Notes under the pieces: generated by a model
The model's input: the letters and a program-made list of their open reading frames with translations, nothing else
Database searches by the model: none
Told to the model about the DNA's origin: nothing
NCBI GenBank assembly: GCA_019057385.1
Contig: JAHQJS010000007.1
Span: 496,001 to 560,000, forward strand
DNA length: 64,000 nt
Direction of reading: 5' to 3'
DNA from: Candidatus Borrarchaeum weybense
GTDB taxonomy: Archaea; Asgardarchaeota; Sifarchaeia; Borrarchaeales; Borrarchaeaceae
Made by a program: the position numbers and the translations under genes
In this document: piece by piece, positions 52,961-62,180 of the stretch
Numbering within the stretch: position 1 is the stretch's first letter
Layout of the letters: each line of letters opens with the position of its first letter

Positions 52961-53812
52961 ATGGACATCAAGAAAGAAATTGAAATTGCAATAGAAAAGG
53001 CAATCAGTTTAAGAGAACAAGGAAACGTTGAGGAAGCCTTAGAAGCATATCATAAGATTGCTAAACTTCTAGAAGAAGAAGGTGATATATTAAATGCTGC
53101 CAATGCGTATCTTGAGATGGGATTGCTGTTAAATGAAAATGGTGAGGATGAAAAAGCATTAGAATGGCATAAGAAAGCGTTTACTTCTTTTCAAGAACAT
53201 AAAGATGAACGTACAGCTCTTGTGGCTGTTTATCTATGTGTGACGCTTACAAATTTAGGAGATCACTCAGAAGCTATAAATTATGGTTTACAAAGCCTTA
53301 AGATCTATGAAAAAATGAATAATGAAGAGGGTATGGCTGGTATGGCTGAAGCGTATTATGCTTTAGCACTTGCCAAAACTGAAAGCAATGAAACTCAAGA
53401 AGAGGCTTTTGATTATTTTAACAAAGCATTAGAAATAAATAAAAAACTAAATAATAAAGAAGCCATTTCAGCGATTCATAATGAGTTAGGCAACATACAT
53501 TTGACCTATGATAAACTTGAAGAAGCTATGACACACTTCAAGAAGGCGTTAGATTTATACAAAAAATTGGATGATATTGAAGGAATGGCTTCAACGTTTG
53601 TAAATATTGCAGAACTTCATGAGATTAAAGAAGATTACAGAAACGCCGGATTCAATTTCTTGAAAGCTGCAGAACAGTTTATTGCGTGTAGTCTACCTGA
53701 TTTAGCAGAAGAATTTATCGCTAGAACAGATTCATTAATTCAAGAATTGCCAAAAAGTACTCGTCGAACAATCAGGAAAAAAATCGACGAGTTAAATGCA
53801 AAAATCAAATAG
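52961..53812 (+). CDS. Tetratricopeptide repeat (TPR) protein
   Basis: A 283-residue all-helical protein with about five to six TPR units: ALEAYHKIAKLLEEEGDI, ALEWHKKAFTSFQEHKD, AINYGLQSLKIYEKMN, AFDYFNKALEINKKLNN, AMTHFKKALDLYKKLDD. It should act as a cytosolic protein-binding scaffold. The ATG follows GAGGGA. It is convergent with the Rad50-like operon and stands alone. Partners cannot be inferred. Confidence 0.82.
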   Translation: MDIKKEIEIAIEKAISLREQGNVEEALEAYHKIAKLLEEEGDILNAANAYLEMGLLLNENGEDEKALEWHKKAFTSFQEHKDERTALVAVYLCVTLTNLGDHSEAINYGLQSLKIYEKMNNEEGMAGMAEAYYALALAKTESNETQEEAFDYFNKALEINKKLNNKEAISAIHNELGNIHLTYDKLEEAMTHFKKALDLYKKLDDIEGMASTFVNIAELHEIKEDYRNAGFNFLKAAEQFIACSLPDLAEEFIARTDSLIQELPKSTRRTIRKKIDELNAKIK

Positions 53813-53832
53813 AGAGATTTGCTCTTTTTATA
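53804..53832 (+). terminator. Possible terminator between convergent genes
   Basis: A short AGAG/CTCT stem followed by TTTTTAT lies just after the TPR gene stop and at the end of the facing ATPase gene. Weak stem, low confidence. Confidence 0.3.
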
Positions 53833-56170
53833 ATTTTTCGGGTGTTAATTCATCATAAGAAGCATCTTCTTTGAAGAAGACTACTTTAACTGCACCAAAA
53901 TTCCTGAAAATATCTCTTGTAGCTTTTATACTCTTTGAGTCCATCATTTCTGCTTCAACAAAGACGGTTTTACCTAAAAAGGCCCCCATACGTCCTAAAG
54001 TCCCAATGATCGTTCCAACTGCTTCTGCTGAACTTAAACTCTCCAGTGATTGATATTCAAGGAGTTCTGTTTTTTCAGAATTATCTAGTACTCTTCGAAT
54101 AATAGATTTATCTTCAACAGACCAGTTGACCACGTCTAGTCCATACTTTTCAGCAACTTCTGGTAGCGATTGATTAATTCTCGAAATCATTTGCGTACGT
54201 AATTCTGGAATTATTGAATCTAGCCATTGAACATATAAATACAAAATCTTTCTACGAAGTAATCCCTGATTGTATTCTTTCTTTTCTTTTTCAATATCTA
54301 CGACACGTGATTTTAGAAGTTGGCTTTCACTTTCTAATTTAGTCTCCAACTTAAGTAAGCGTTCTTTTTCAGATCTAGTACGTCTTAAATCTTCTTTAAG
54401 TGTTTTTTCTTCATTTACTAGCTCATTTATCCTTTTTTGACTCGATCCATCTTGTAGCGTTTTTACTTTTACTTTTATTTGTTCAAGTTTTTTATTCAAT
54501 TTATTGATTTCACTTTGAAGACTTTTTGCTTCTTTTTCGAGTTTCTTGATGTCTATATCTTGCTTTTTGTCCTCTTTTGCTTCTTCAACCACTGAAAGGT
54601 TTTCTAATTGTCTTATCTTTTCAAGTACTTCTTTTAATTCTGATAATTTCTTGTTAGCGTCTTTGATATTATCCTTCAATGTCTTTAAGAACTTCTTTTC
54701 TAATTGTACTTCTTTATTGATTGAGACAATTTGGGACAATTTACCGCTACGATCACTTACTGCTTTAGCGTCCGTTTTCAGATCGGAAATATTTTTCTTA
54801 GTTTGAGAAATAGCCTCCTTATAGTGTGTTATATTTTCTTCTGCATAATTTAGCAACGCTTTTGATTCAAAAGAAGTAGTACAAACCGGACAATTTTTAG
54901 TCTTTTTCTCCTTAAGAGTAGGCAGTATAACATCCAACGCTTTAATCATGTTTTTATCGCTTTTTATACTTGCTTCAAATTTGTTGATTTTCTCGCTTAG
55001 GCTCTTTAATTCTTTTTCTAGTGTTTTCTTTTCATTTTCAAGCTCTTTATCTGATAATTTTGAAATTCCTTGTTCTTTCATTGTTTTTATAAGCATATCT
55101 TGGTACTTTTTAAGTTTTAATTCACTATTTTTTTCTTTCTTCTCTAGATCAAAAATCTTTTGTTTTTGTGAATCTAATTCTTTTAATAGAATACCCGAAG
55201 TAAGTTCATCTTCCATCTTATATTTTTTAGTTAACTTTTTAATCTCATTATCTAATTTCTCAATTGATTTCCTGCATTCTTCCTGTTTTTCAACTTTCTC
55301 TTGGATATCTTCTTTTCTGCCTTCTAATTGCTCTTTTAAATATTGTAACCGTTTTTCCTTTTCTTTCAATAACGCTTGCGTATTTCTCTGTTCTTTTTTC
55401 ATTGTTTGTAATTCATAATTTTGGCGATTGAACTTTTCAAGATCTTGTTGTATTTGACTTATCTTATCTTCATATTCTTCAATTTCTAGATTTAGGGTTG
55501 TTATTCTTCCTGTTTTCTCTTCACGAGATCCTTCTACTTGAACAAGTTTTTCTTGTTCGTTTTCTTGTGAATCAATTCTTGATTTTATGTTCAATAAACG
55601 ATCATTTTCGATTTGGATAAGCCTCTCGAAAATTTTGCGTGTGCGAAGCAGTGTGGGGACAAGCGAACTTTCCTCAATCCGTTCTTGGTAGTTTTTTAAA
55701 TTATCTTCAATCTTCTCTAGAAAAATTACGGAATTATCGAAATAGCTACCCTGTTCCGCACCAGATTCTTGAGCAAGGTAATTCAATACCTCTTCAGGAG
55801 TACCTGCAATTACTTCATCTCCATTTTCGAATAGACCCGAGTGAGTAATGCCTCCCGGCTCAATGATATGCTGAAGTGTGTATTTCCTCCCATCAATTTC
55901 TAAAAAGACCTCAACTTTTCCATCTTGTGTTTTTGTCTTAGAACTTTTTGGATCAATAATCTTTATTAGACGCTCGATAGGTGGATTACCACCAAACACG
56001 GAGTTTAATGCTAGAAGAGATGTCGTTTTTCCCGAAGCATTTCTGCCAAAAACTATTACATCATCATTCTTGGTTGGAAATAGCACTTCTGTTCGATTAT
56101 GAAAACTACCAATTCCTTGAATTGCATATCCATTAACGATTATTTTAGGAACTGAGGAGTTCGTTGACAA
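53828..56170 (-). CDS. Rad50/SMC-like coiled-coil ATPase
   Basis: 780 residues, TTG start after GGAGGT. Walker A is FGRNASGKTT (41-50); two long coiled coils flank a zinc-hook-like CPVC (NCPVCTT, about residue 425); the ABC signature region reads SLESLSSAEAVG and the Walker-B strand KTVFVEAEMMD, in which the usual D-E pair is altered. It is shorter than Rad50 and no Mre11 gene is adjacent. It overlaps the next small gene upstream by 26 bases, and a regulator-like gene begins the operon. Role likely in DNA maintenance or defence; unproven. Confidence 0.75.
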   Translation of the reverse strand: MSTNSSVPKIIVNGYAIQGIGSFHNRTEVLFPTKNDDVIVFGRNASGKTTSLLALNSVFGGNPPIERLIKIIDPKSSKTKTQDGKVEVFLEIDGRKYTLQHIIEPGGITHSGLFENGDEVIAGTPEEVLNYLAQESGAEQGSYFDNSVIFLEKIEDNLKNYQERIEESSLVPTLLRTRKIFERLIQIENDRLLNIKSRIDSQENEQEKLVQVEGSREEKTGRITTLNLEIEEYEDKISQIQQDLEKFNRQNYELQTMKKEQRNTQALLKEKEKRLQYLKEQLEGRKEDIQEKVEKQEECRKSIEKLDNEIKKLTKKYKMEDELTSGILLKELDSQKQKIFDLEKKEKNSELKLKKYQDMLIKTMKEQGISKLSDKELENEKKTLEKELKSLSEKINKFEASIKSDKNMIKALDVILPTLKEKKTKNCPVCTTSFESKALLNYAEENITHYKEAISQTKKNISDLKTDAKAVSDRSGKLSQIVSINKEVQLEKKFLKTLKDNIKDANKKLSELKEVLEKIRQLENLSVVEEAKEDKKQDIDIKKLEKEAKSLQSEINKLNKKLEQIKVKVKTLQDGSSQKRINELVNEEKTLKEDLRRTRSEKERLLKLETKLESESQLLKSRVVDIEKEKKEYNQGLLRRKILYLYVQWLDSIIPELRTQMISRINQSLPEVAEKYGLDVVNWSVEDKSIIRRVLDNSEKTELLEYQSLESLSSAEAVGTIIGTLGRMGAFLGKTVFVEAEMMDSKSIKATRDIFRNFGAVKVVFFKEDASYDELTPEKL

Positions 56171-56327
56171 TTCTTGCTACCTCCGTAATATTCTCCTCAG
56201 GCACTTTGCCAGATTGTAGTTCTTTTATGGTTTCAATAAATCCTTTCCTTAGAAGTTCAATATCTATAGGAAAATCCTTTGAAACCTTAATTTTATTAAG
56301 TAATTCAATAATATCAGTCAAGCTCAC
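56145..56327 (-). CDS. Small helical protein of the Rad50-like operon
   Basis: 60 residues, GTG start after GGAGGT. Entirely helical (IELLNKIKVSKDFPIDIELL, then TEVARIVNELLSS). It overlaps the start of the Rad50-like gene by 26 bases and lies 7 bases after the upstream gene, which strongly implies translational coupling. Not recognised; it may be a subunit of the ATPase. Confidence 0.6.
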   Translation of the reverse strand: MSLTDIIELLNKIKVSKDFPIDIELLRKGFIETIKELQSGKVPEENITEVARIVNELLSS

Positions 56328-56334
56328 GAGTGTG

Positions 56335-57732
56335 CTACCTCCACTCTGGGATTATTTGCAGTTGTACTTTTGCTTTCATGCCTTCCTTTAGCCCAATACT
56401 TATTGCTGCCCTTTTTGGTATTGTTATTTCAAATCGGTGATTTGGATATCCTTTTCTGAATTCACGAACTTTTGTTTCGAAAATGCCCCCACTGACGTTT
56501 AATAGTTCATATTTTTCGATAAGTGTTTTCACAATAGACAGCGCTTCACTTTGTGTTCGTAAATTTCTTGTAAACAATAATTTGTCTTTATTTTTTTGAA
56601 CTTTTTGACTAAATTCCATTGAGTCAAGAAGGCGAATTTTTTGAACCGTATAAATACTATTTTCGCTAAATTCTGCCACTTTATCTTCAATTTGCTTAAG
56701 TTGATCTTCATCTATAAGTTTTGGAAACTCTATGTTGGGATACACTATATTTACGTCGATATTAAAGTGTTTATTAACCTTTAAAATTCGAATATCATAT
56801 GGAAATTTGACTACTCCCTTTTTCTGTAGAGATTCCTGTGCATTTTGAATCACATCATCCGAAGGAGTAATTAGATGAACATCCGAGATGCTAGTCTTTC
56901 CGATGATCACATTAAATACATCATCTTTTGAAAGAGATCTTTTCGCTTCATTTTCAATATACCATGAGTACAAACATACACTACTTTGGCAATAGACAGT
57001 CCAAGAGCTATCTTCATGTTCTATAAATGCTAAAGGTTCAGTTTCGCATTGAGGACAAAGATATTTTTTTTCCTTTTCGTCTTCATCTTCGATAATGCGT
57101 AGATAGGATTGTAATGCAGTCCAAATAGTTTCAGAAGCTGGAATGAGGCGAATCTCTACAAGTTTCTTAAGATATAGTATAATTTTCTTAGCTGTTGTGG
57201 ACTGTTTTTTTTGGATTGTTCGTAATTGATGTGGGGGTATTGGAGAATCAATATCGATCAAATCAAGATTTACCAGCTTTAATAAATTTAAACTAGCCTT
57301 ATCATAAGAAATTGACTTTTCTGTTTTTTTTAGAACTTCATATAAAGTAAATTTTCGCTTCTTTGTATTCAGATATTCATTTCGCATATATTCGTAGATT
57401 AAAAAGGTTTTTGTATCCTTTAAAGTATTTACTAAGTGATTAAATTCAACAGAAGTACTTAGATTGATATCTTCTGAGGAAATTGTATTGCCACTATCAA
57501 GATCGGTTATTAAAACAATTATTTCTTTGTTTTTGAAGAATAGCTGAACAAAAAACTTTTCCAGAATAAAATTATTTGCCAAGTTATTGAGTCTTTCTCT
57601 GAGTGAATGGATAGGTCTTCCAAGAATTTTTGCGGCTTTTTCCACTGAGAGACCCTTTTCTATCTTAATTAAATCTAGAATTTCCTGGTTTAGTCGTGAA
57701 GATAGGGTGCTTAAGAGTTCTGTTTCCTCCAG
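56335..57732 (-). CDS. HTH, zinc-ribbon and AbrB-like domain protein, probable CTG start
   Basis: About 465 residues. An N-terminal helix-turn-helix (RLNQEILDLIKIEKGLSVEK then AAKILGRP) is complete only if translation starts upstream of GTG 57645; a CTG at 57732 lies 8 bases after GGAGG and just inside an in-frame TAA. The middle has a zinc ribbon (CPQC ... CQSSVC). The C-terminus (RFEITIPKRAAISIGLKEGM) resembles an AbrB/SpoVT DNA-binding domain. It heads the Rad50-like operon and probably recognises DNA or regulates the operon. Confidence 0.6.
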   Translation of the reverse strand: MEETELLSTLSSRLNQEILDLIKIEKGLSVEKAAKILGRPIHSLRERLNNLANNFILEKFFVQLFFKNKEIIVLITDLDSGNTISSEDINLSTSVEFNHLVNTLKDTKTFLIYEYMRNEYLNTKKRKFTLYEVLKKTEKSISYDKASLNLLKLVNLDLIDIDSPIPPHQLRTIQKKQSTTAKKIILYLKKLVEIRLIPASETIWTALQSYLRIIEDEDEKEKKYLCPQCETEPLAFIEHEDSSWTVYCQSSVCLYSWYIENEAKRSLSKDDVFNVIIGKTSISDVHLITPSDDVIQNAQESLQKKGVVKFPYDIRILKVNKHFNIDVNIVYPNIEFPKLIDEDQLKQIEDKVAEFSENSIYTVQKIRLLDSMEFSQKVQKNKDKLLFTRNLRTQSEALSIVKTLIEKYELLNVSGGIFETKVREFRKGYPNHRFEITIPKRAAISIGLKEGMKAKVQLQIIPEWR

Positions 57733-57963
57733 TTGTAGTTCCTCCAGTTATATTTTGACAATTCAATTACAGAATAAGACTGCGCGCGCTTATAAATATT
57801 TTCTAAGGGCACTTCGCTTGATTTAATCACTTTGAAATTTCTTTCATTTGTTTTTGAATTTCTATGAGGAATGGAAAATTTATATTAAAGTAGAAATTGA
57901 CAAGTATTTCACATTACTATGAAAATCATATTTTGCATAATTTAACGCGGTGGAGGTGATCAA

Positions 57964-58248
57964 TTGTTTGGGCAAGTGCCAATCGACCTAAGTCAAGTAA
58001 AAGAAGAGAACATTGACAAAGAGATTTTAAGAACTGCAATAATTGCGGAATTGGATGCAATAAATGTTTATGAACAAATGGCAGCAAGGAGTAAAAATAC
58101 TGATCTCAAAATTGTTCTTATGGATATAGCGAATGAGGAAAAAACACATATGGGAGAATTCCTAGAACTTCTACTAAGATTAGATCCTCAACAAGTAAAG
58201 GAGCTCGCTGAAGGAAAAGGGGAAATTGAAGAATTACTTGGAAAATAG
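57964..58248 (+). CDS. Encapsulin-type ferritin-like protein (Flp)
   Basis: 94 residues, TTG start after GGAGGTGATC. The sequence TAIIAELDAINVYEQMAARS, then ANEEKTHMGEFLELLLRLDP, closely follows the ferritin-like domain fused to or packed in archaeal encapsulins, with the di-iron Glu and His ligands in place. It should oxidise and store iron. No encapsulin shell gene is seen within the window. It precedes a superoxide reductase gene, a fitting pair for iron and oxygen stress. Confidence 0.82.
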   Translation: MFGQVPIDLSQVKEENIDKEILRTAIIAELDAINVYEQMAARSKNTDLKIVLMDIANEEKTHMGEFLELLLRLDPQQVKELAEGKGEIEELLGK

Positions 58249-58333
58249 CGCTGAAATTATTGTCACATTAGGATAATTAATAAGGCATAATTTACAAATG
58301 AAAGGACATAAAAAGTGGATAGGTGAATTAAGA

Positions 58334-58711
58334 ATGGCAACCCTATATCAAACTGCAGATTGGAAAGCAGAGAAACATGTCCCAGTAATTGACGATCCTG
58401 TAAAAGAAGGAGATCTTTTCAAGGTAACCGTTAGTGTTGGCAAAGAGATAGCCCATCCGAATACTACTCAGCATCATATCCGATGGATAGACCTGATTTT
58501 CTGGCCAGAAGGCGAAAAATTTCCATACCAAATAGGCAAAACAGAATTTCTTGCTCATGGTGAATCAACTCAGGGTCCTGATACAAGCACAGTATATACA
58601 CATCACTGGACAACGTTTGCTTTCAAGACAGAAAAACGGGGAAAACTTATTGCTACCTCTCATTGCAACATTCACGGCCTTTGGCAAAGTGAAAAAGCAT
58701 TAATGGTCTAG
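58334..58711 (+). CDS. sor: Superoxide reductase (neelaredoxin type)
   Basis: About 125 residues from ATG 58334, which follows GGTGAATTAAGA; ATG 58298 would add 12 residues. The mononuclear iron site is complete: E13/H15 (EKHVPV), H41 and H47 (HPNTTQHHI), C111 and H114 (SHCNIHGLW). It reduces superoxide to peroxide in the cytosol, as in anaerobic archaea. The class I desulforedoxin domain is absent. Confidence 0.9.
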   Translation: MATLYQTADWKAEKHVPVIDDPVKEGDLFKVTVSVGKEIAHPNTTQHHIRWIDLIFWPEGEKFPYQIGKTEFLAHGESTQGPDTSTVYTHHWTTFAFKTEKRGKLIATSHCNIHGLWQSEKALMV

Positions 58712-58901
58712 TAAACTCTAGCCTGTAAAATGCTGAATATCGCAATACCTTATTTCTACTATTTTTTTATTAGCATTTTAATTTTTAAATGAACTGTACT
58801 GGTTTTAACATTAATTAAATTGCTTAATTTGTGTATACATCTAAGTTTTTTAAAGAGATTCAATGTTATTAGAAGACAGGAACAATTTGAGGAGATTCTT
58901 A

Positions 58902-60059
58902 ATGACAAAAATTAGTGAAATATGGATTGACGCTGATAAATGTATGCGCTGCGCAAATTGTTTGGCAAGTTGCCCAGTATTAACAACTGCGGGATTTAGT
59001 GCCTTCCCTGGTCCTCGAAACGTGATGGGAGAAGCTCCAAGACCATTTGAAGAAATTGATGCAACACGTGATCTGTTTCACCTCTGTACAACATGTGGAC
59101 ACTGTAGAGAAGTTTGTCCTTCTGGAATAAATACCCCACAAGCAATGAGCCTCTTAAGAGAAGCAGTAGCCAAGAAAGGCTATGAGGACTTCTACATTCA
59201 GGCAGCAGCAAAATCTACCATGAAATTTAAGAACCCCTACACGAAAGAGCAAATAGAGAGGTGCGAATGGTCAAAAGGATTTCAATTTTCTAAAACCTCA
59301 AATATTCTGTTTTATGCAGGTTGCACTTACTCTTTCAATTACCCTGAGGTGTTAAAATCAACGATCGATATTCTTCAAAGAGCCGATATAGAAGTGCAGT
59401 ATCTGCAGGAGAAAGAAGAATGCTGTGGTATCATGCTGTACGATGGTGGTTACCTTGAGGAGTTTCAAGCTCAAGTTAAGACAAACATAAAGAGATTTGA
59501 AGAAGCAGGTATAGATTTGCTTGTAACACCCTGCCCCGGCTGTTATGGAATGATTAAACGAGAGTACTCGAAGTTTGCTGATTATAATTTTCGTGTACAA
59601 CATTTCACTGAATTTCTAATAGAGCTGATTAATCAAGGTAAGCTAAAATTAAAAGACTATAATGCTACGGTCACTTGGCATGATCCATGTCATTTATCAC
59701 GAAAAATGCGAATTTTTGACGAACCAAGACAAATTATTGAATCAATTCCAGGTTTAACATTCAAGGAAATGCCAAATACAAAATATGACAGTTTTTGCTG
59801 TGGCGCAGGTGGTGCGGTACTCGCATCAAGAGCAGATGTCTCAATAAAGTTAGCGAAACGGCGCGTTAGTGAAGCTGTAAATATTGGCGCTAACATAATC
59901 TTAACGATGTGTCCAGCATGTGAATCTATTTTAGAAAAGGCAATTCGTTATCTCGCTTGGGAAGACATGGATGACGAGGATGAGGAGGATTTCGACCTCT
60001 CTGATTCCCGTGTAAAATTAATGGATCTATCTACACTGATTTCCCAGTGCATAGCTTGA
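58902..60059 (+). CDS. HdrD/GlpC-like iron-sulfur oxidoreductase subunit
   Basis: From ATG 58902 after GAGGAG (an ATG at 58863 would add 13 residues). Two 4Fe-4S motifs (CMRCANCLASCP and CTTCGHCREVCP) are followed by two CCG domains (ECCGIMLYDGG; DSFCCGAGGA) as in heterodisulfide reductase subunit D and glycolate/glycerol-3-phosphate dehydrogenase subunits. It should pass electrons between a flavoprotein or disulfide and a carrier. No partner subunit lies next to it. The acidic tail (DMDDEDEEDFDLSD) is unusual. Confidence 0.85.
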   Translation: MTKISEIWIDADKCMRCANCLASCPVLTTAGFSAFPGPRNVMGEAPRPFEEIDATRDLFHLCTTCGHCREVCPSGINTPQAMSLLREAVAKKGYEDFYIQAAAKSTMKFKNPYTKEQIERCEWSKGFQFSKTSNILFYAGCTYSFNYPEVLKSTIDILQRADIEVQYLQEKEECCGIMLYDGGYLEEFQAQVKTNIKRFEEAGIDLLVTPCPGCYGMIKREYSKFADYNFRVQHFTEFLIELINQGKLKLKDYNATVTWHDPCHLSRKMRIFDEPRQIIESIPGLTFKEMPNTKYDSFCCGAGGAVLASRADVSIKLAKRRVSEAVNIGANIILTMCPACESILEKAIRYLAWEDMDDEDEEDFDLSDSRVKLMDLSTLISQCIA

Positions 60060-60206
60060 GTTATCTTCTTATTTTTAGTTTTTCACGCAATCAAAAGTGA
60101 AGGGATTCCGACGAAAGCACGCATTTTGACTTTCTGCCGATTTTTATATATTTTTCAATTATGAAATATATTGAGCGCTTAGAGATCGTACCAACCTTAC
60201 AATCAT

Positions 60207-60563
60207 TTATAAAACTGTGGAATTATTAACAATATCCCACATTTTATAATAATTCTCAATCATTCCGTTAGTGGATAGACCAGCCTTAAGGTTATCAGGC
60301 TGTGCACTCGTCACCGAGTTCAAGACATGTTTCATCAATATCGTTTTTTTCAATATTTCGAGAGTCTTGAAGGAGGTTATCCTGCTTTGCTTGAAGAGAT
60401 CATGGATCATCGACCATATACGGTAAGGACTGCCCTGTTTCACACGGGGCTCGATAAACTCCCCGACTTGTGAGAGCACCCAATCATAGATGGCTGGAAT
60501 TGCTTCCTTAAATCCAAGCCCTCTTCGAGCTATTACATAACTTGCTAAATGATGGACTGACAA
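60207..60563 (-). CDS. Unknown protein of 118 residues
   Basis: A helical protein with HHLASYVIARRGLGFKEAIP and AIYDWVLSQVGEFIEPRV, not assigned to a family. Its base composition is slightly richer in G+C than neighbouring host genes, which hints at transfer or a remnant of a larger gene. No good ribosome site is visible at the ATG. Confidence 0.45.
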   Translation of the reverse strand: MSVHHLASYVIARRGLGFKEAIPAIYDWVLSQVGEFIEPRVKQGSPYRIWSMIHDLFKQSRITSFKTLEILKKTILMKHVLNSVTSAQPDNLKAGLSTNGMIENYYKMWDIVNNSTVL

Positions 60564-60946
60564 ATTATGTAATCTTGAATACTTGTATTTTCCGATTATA
60601 GAGGTATATTGATGTTTTCTTCGGATTTATGTAAATCCTCAACATTCTCCTTCTTCTCGATCTACTTTATAAAGCCCGCTATTTTTTTAAAAAAACTATA
60701 AAAAGCTAAAAAATTATTTGCAGAAACTCACAATTAATTACAAAGAAACCGACTAAAATGATATTCTGATGAAATCATATTATTAGAGTTTGCTTTGATA
60801 CTATACAAGCAAGATAAGAATTCTAGTTGATCATAACGAAGATGATGAAGATACCAATAGATTTAAGTATTAAAAGCCCTAGTTCGATGTGGAATATCTA
60901 TCTATCTATTGTAAATGTAACACACCAACTGGGTGTGTGTGTGAGA
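60564..60946. other. Intergenic stretch with a hairpin before the SIS gene
   Basis: AT-rich, no gene seen. At 60920-60938 the inverted repeat CACACC-AACT-GGGTGTG lies directly before the ATG at 60947, partly overlapping the purine-rich ribosome site, and could be an operator or an RNA hairpin. A longer frame from TTG 60827 runs through it. Confidence 0.4.
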
Positions 60947-62131
60947 ATGGATTCTGTTGTGAAACCATTGCTGGAAAACGATGTGGATGTATTTGAATCA
61001 TCCGTTCGACTTTTAGTGGACCAGGGAAAAGCCTCAGTGGATTCTGTACTCAGTCGTTCAGACGACTTTATTGACATCTGTAAAATGATGAAAAAGGCTA
61101 AAGAAGACGGGAAAACCATTCATATTACAGGGATGGGAAGGTCTGGAAAATCAGGAATGCTAACTGGAGAGCTACTAAAAAATATTGGTTTTCATGTGAG
61201 TTATATTGGAAAGACACTTGCGCGTCCAATCAGAGAGGGAGATATAGCGATCGCCTTCTCGGGGAGCGGCTGGACTAGAGAAACTTGTGCAGATATAGAT
61301 TATGCCATACAAAAGGGTGCTACAATAATTGGTATCACAGCTGACCTAAGATCAAAAATTGGAAGGATTTCAGACGTTGTACTTAGACTTCCTGGTAAGA
61401 CGGACATTCCTGAAGGGTCTAGATATGTTACAAAGCAGATGGAACAGATTATTAAAACACCTTTAGCACCAATGGGTACAACATTCGAATTATGTGTGAT
61501 TCTATTCGGAGCGGGACTAATAGGGGGGCTTTATTCTACTTCAGACTATATAGAAGGTTTCAAAACGATTTCAACCAAAATGTTATCCGACCTCGACTGG
61601 ACATTATCAGACCTGCTAAGTTATCAAAATAATCGAGCGCAGCTTATTGATGTGATCCATCTATTTGAAAATGCGATCATGAATAGACATCCATCATACT
61701 GGATTGGCAGCGGGTTGACAGATATCGTTGCTGGGATGCACGCCATGAGATTCCAACATCTTAAGTCAGATGTTGAACTCACCTATGATTGGAGATTCCG
61801 TGAAAAAAATCATTTGCTAGTTCTGATAAGTGGAAGTGGTGAAACACCATCAATTCTACATTATGCAAATGATGCACGAGAAATCGGTATGAATGTGCTT
61901 GGGATAACAGCGTATATGCCTTCTTCACTTAGCAAAATGTGTACACATACACTTGTAGTTCATGGCAGAGATTCACGCGAATCGGCTTATAATAAGAGAA
62001 TCAATGGTTCAGCTGAGTTGTTTTTACCGGCATTTGAATACTCTACAGCTAATGTTCTAGATGGGATCGTTGCACAATTAGCATTCAACCTTGGCGTTTC
62101 AGAACATGAAATGGAGTATGAACACGCATAG
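60947..62131 (+). CDS. Tandem SIS-domain sugar isomerase-like protein
   Basis: About 394 residues from ATG 60947 (TTG 60827 would add 40 less typical residues). The first SIS domain matches 6-phospho-3-hexuloisomerase: GMGRSGKSGMLTGELL, SGSGWTRET and a VLRLPG strand. The second SIS domain has SGSGETPSILHYA. Ordinary archaeal PHI proteins have a single SIS domain of about 180 residues, so this is a duplicated or fused form. It may isomerise a phosphosugar in the RuMP or pentose pathway; the second domain could be regulatory. Confidence 0.72.
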   Translation: MDSVVKPLLENDVDVFESSVRLLVDQGKASVDSVLSRSDDFIDICKMMKKAKEDGKTIHITGMGRSGKSGMLTGELLKNIGFHVSYIGKTLARPIREGDIAIAFSGSGWTRETCADIDYAIQKGATIIGITADLRSKIGRISDVVLRLPGKTDIPEGSRYVTKQMEQIIKTPLAPMGTTFELCVILFGAGLIGGLYSTSDYIEGFKTISTKMLSDLDWTLSDLLSYQNNRAQLIDVIHLFENAIMNRHPSYWIGSGLTDIVAGMHAMRFQHLKSDVELTYDWRFREKNHLLVLISGSGETPSILHYANDAREIGMNVLGITAYMPSSLSKMCTHTLVVHGRDSRESAYNKRINGSAELFLPAFEYSTANVLDGIVAQLAFNLGVSEHEMEYEHA

Positions 62132-62165
62132 GGAAGTCTAAAACTTTCCCTGGTCTTTTTTTTTA
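62128..62165 (+). terminator. Intrinsic-type terminator
   Basis: GGGAAGT and ACTTTCCC form a stem around CTAA-A, followed by CTGGTC and a run of nine T. It lies between the convergent SIS and ThiF-like genes and would serve the plus-strand gene. Confidence 0.65.
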
Positions 62166-62180
62166 ATAATATAATGGTGC

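Noticed and set aside
54948..55418. 156-codon frame opposite the Rad50-like gene
   Set aside because: Ser/Phe-rich shadow of the coiled-coil codons on the other strand.
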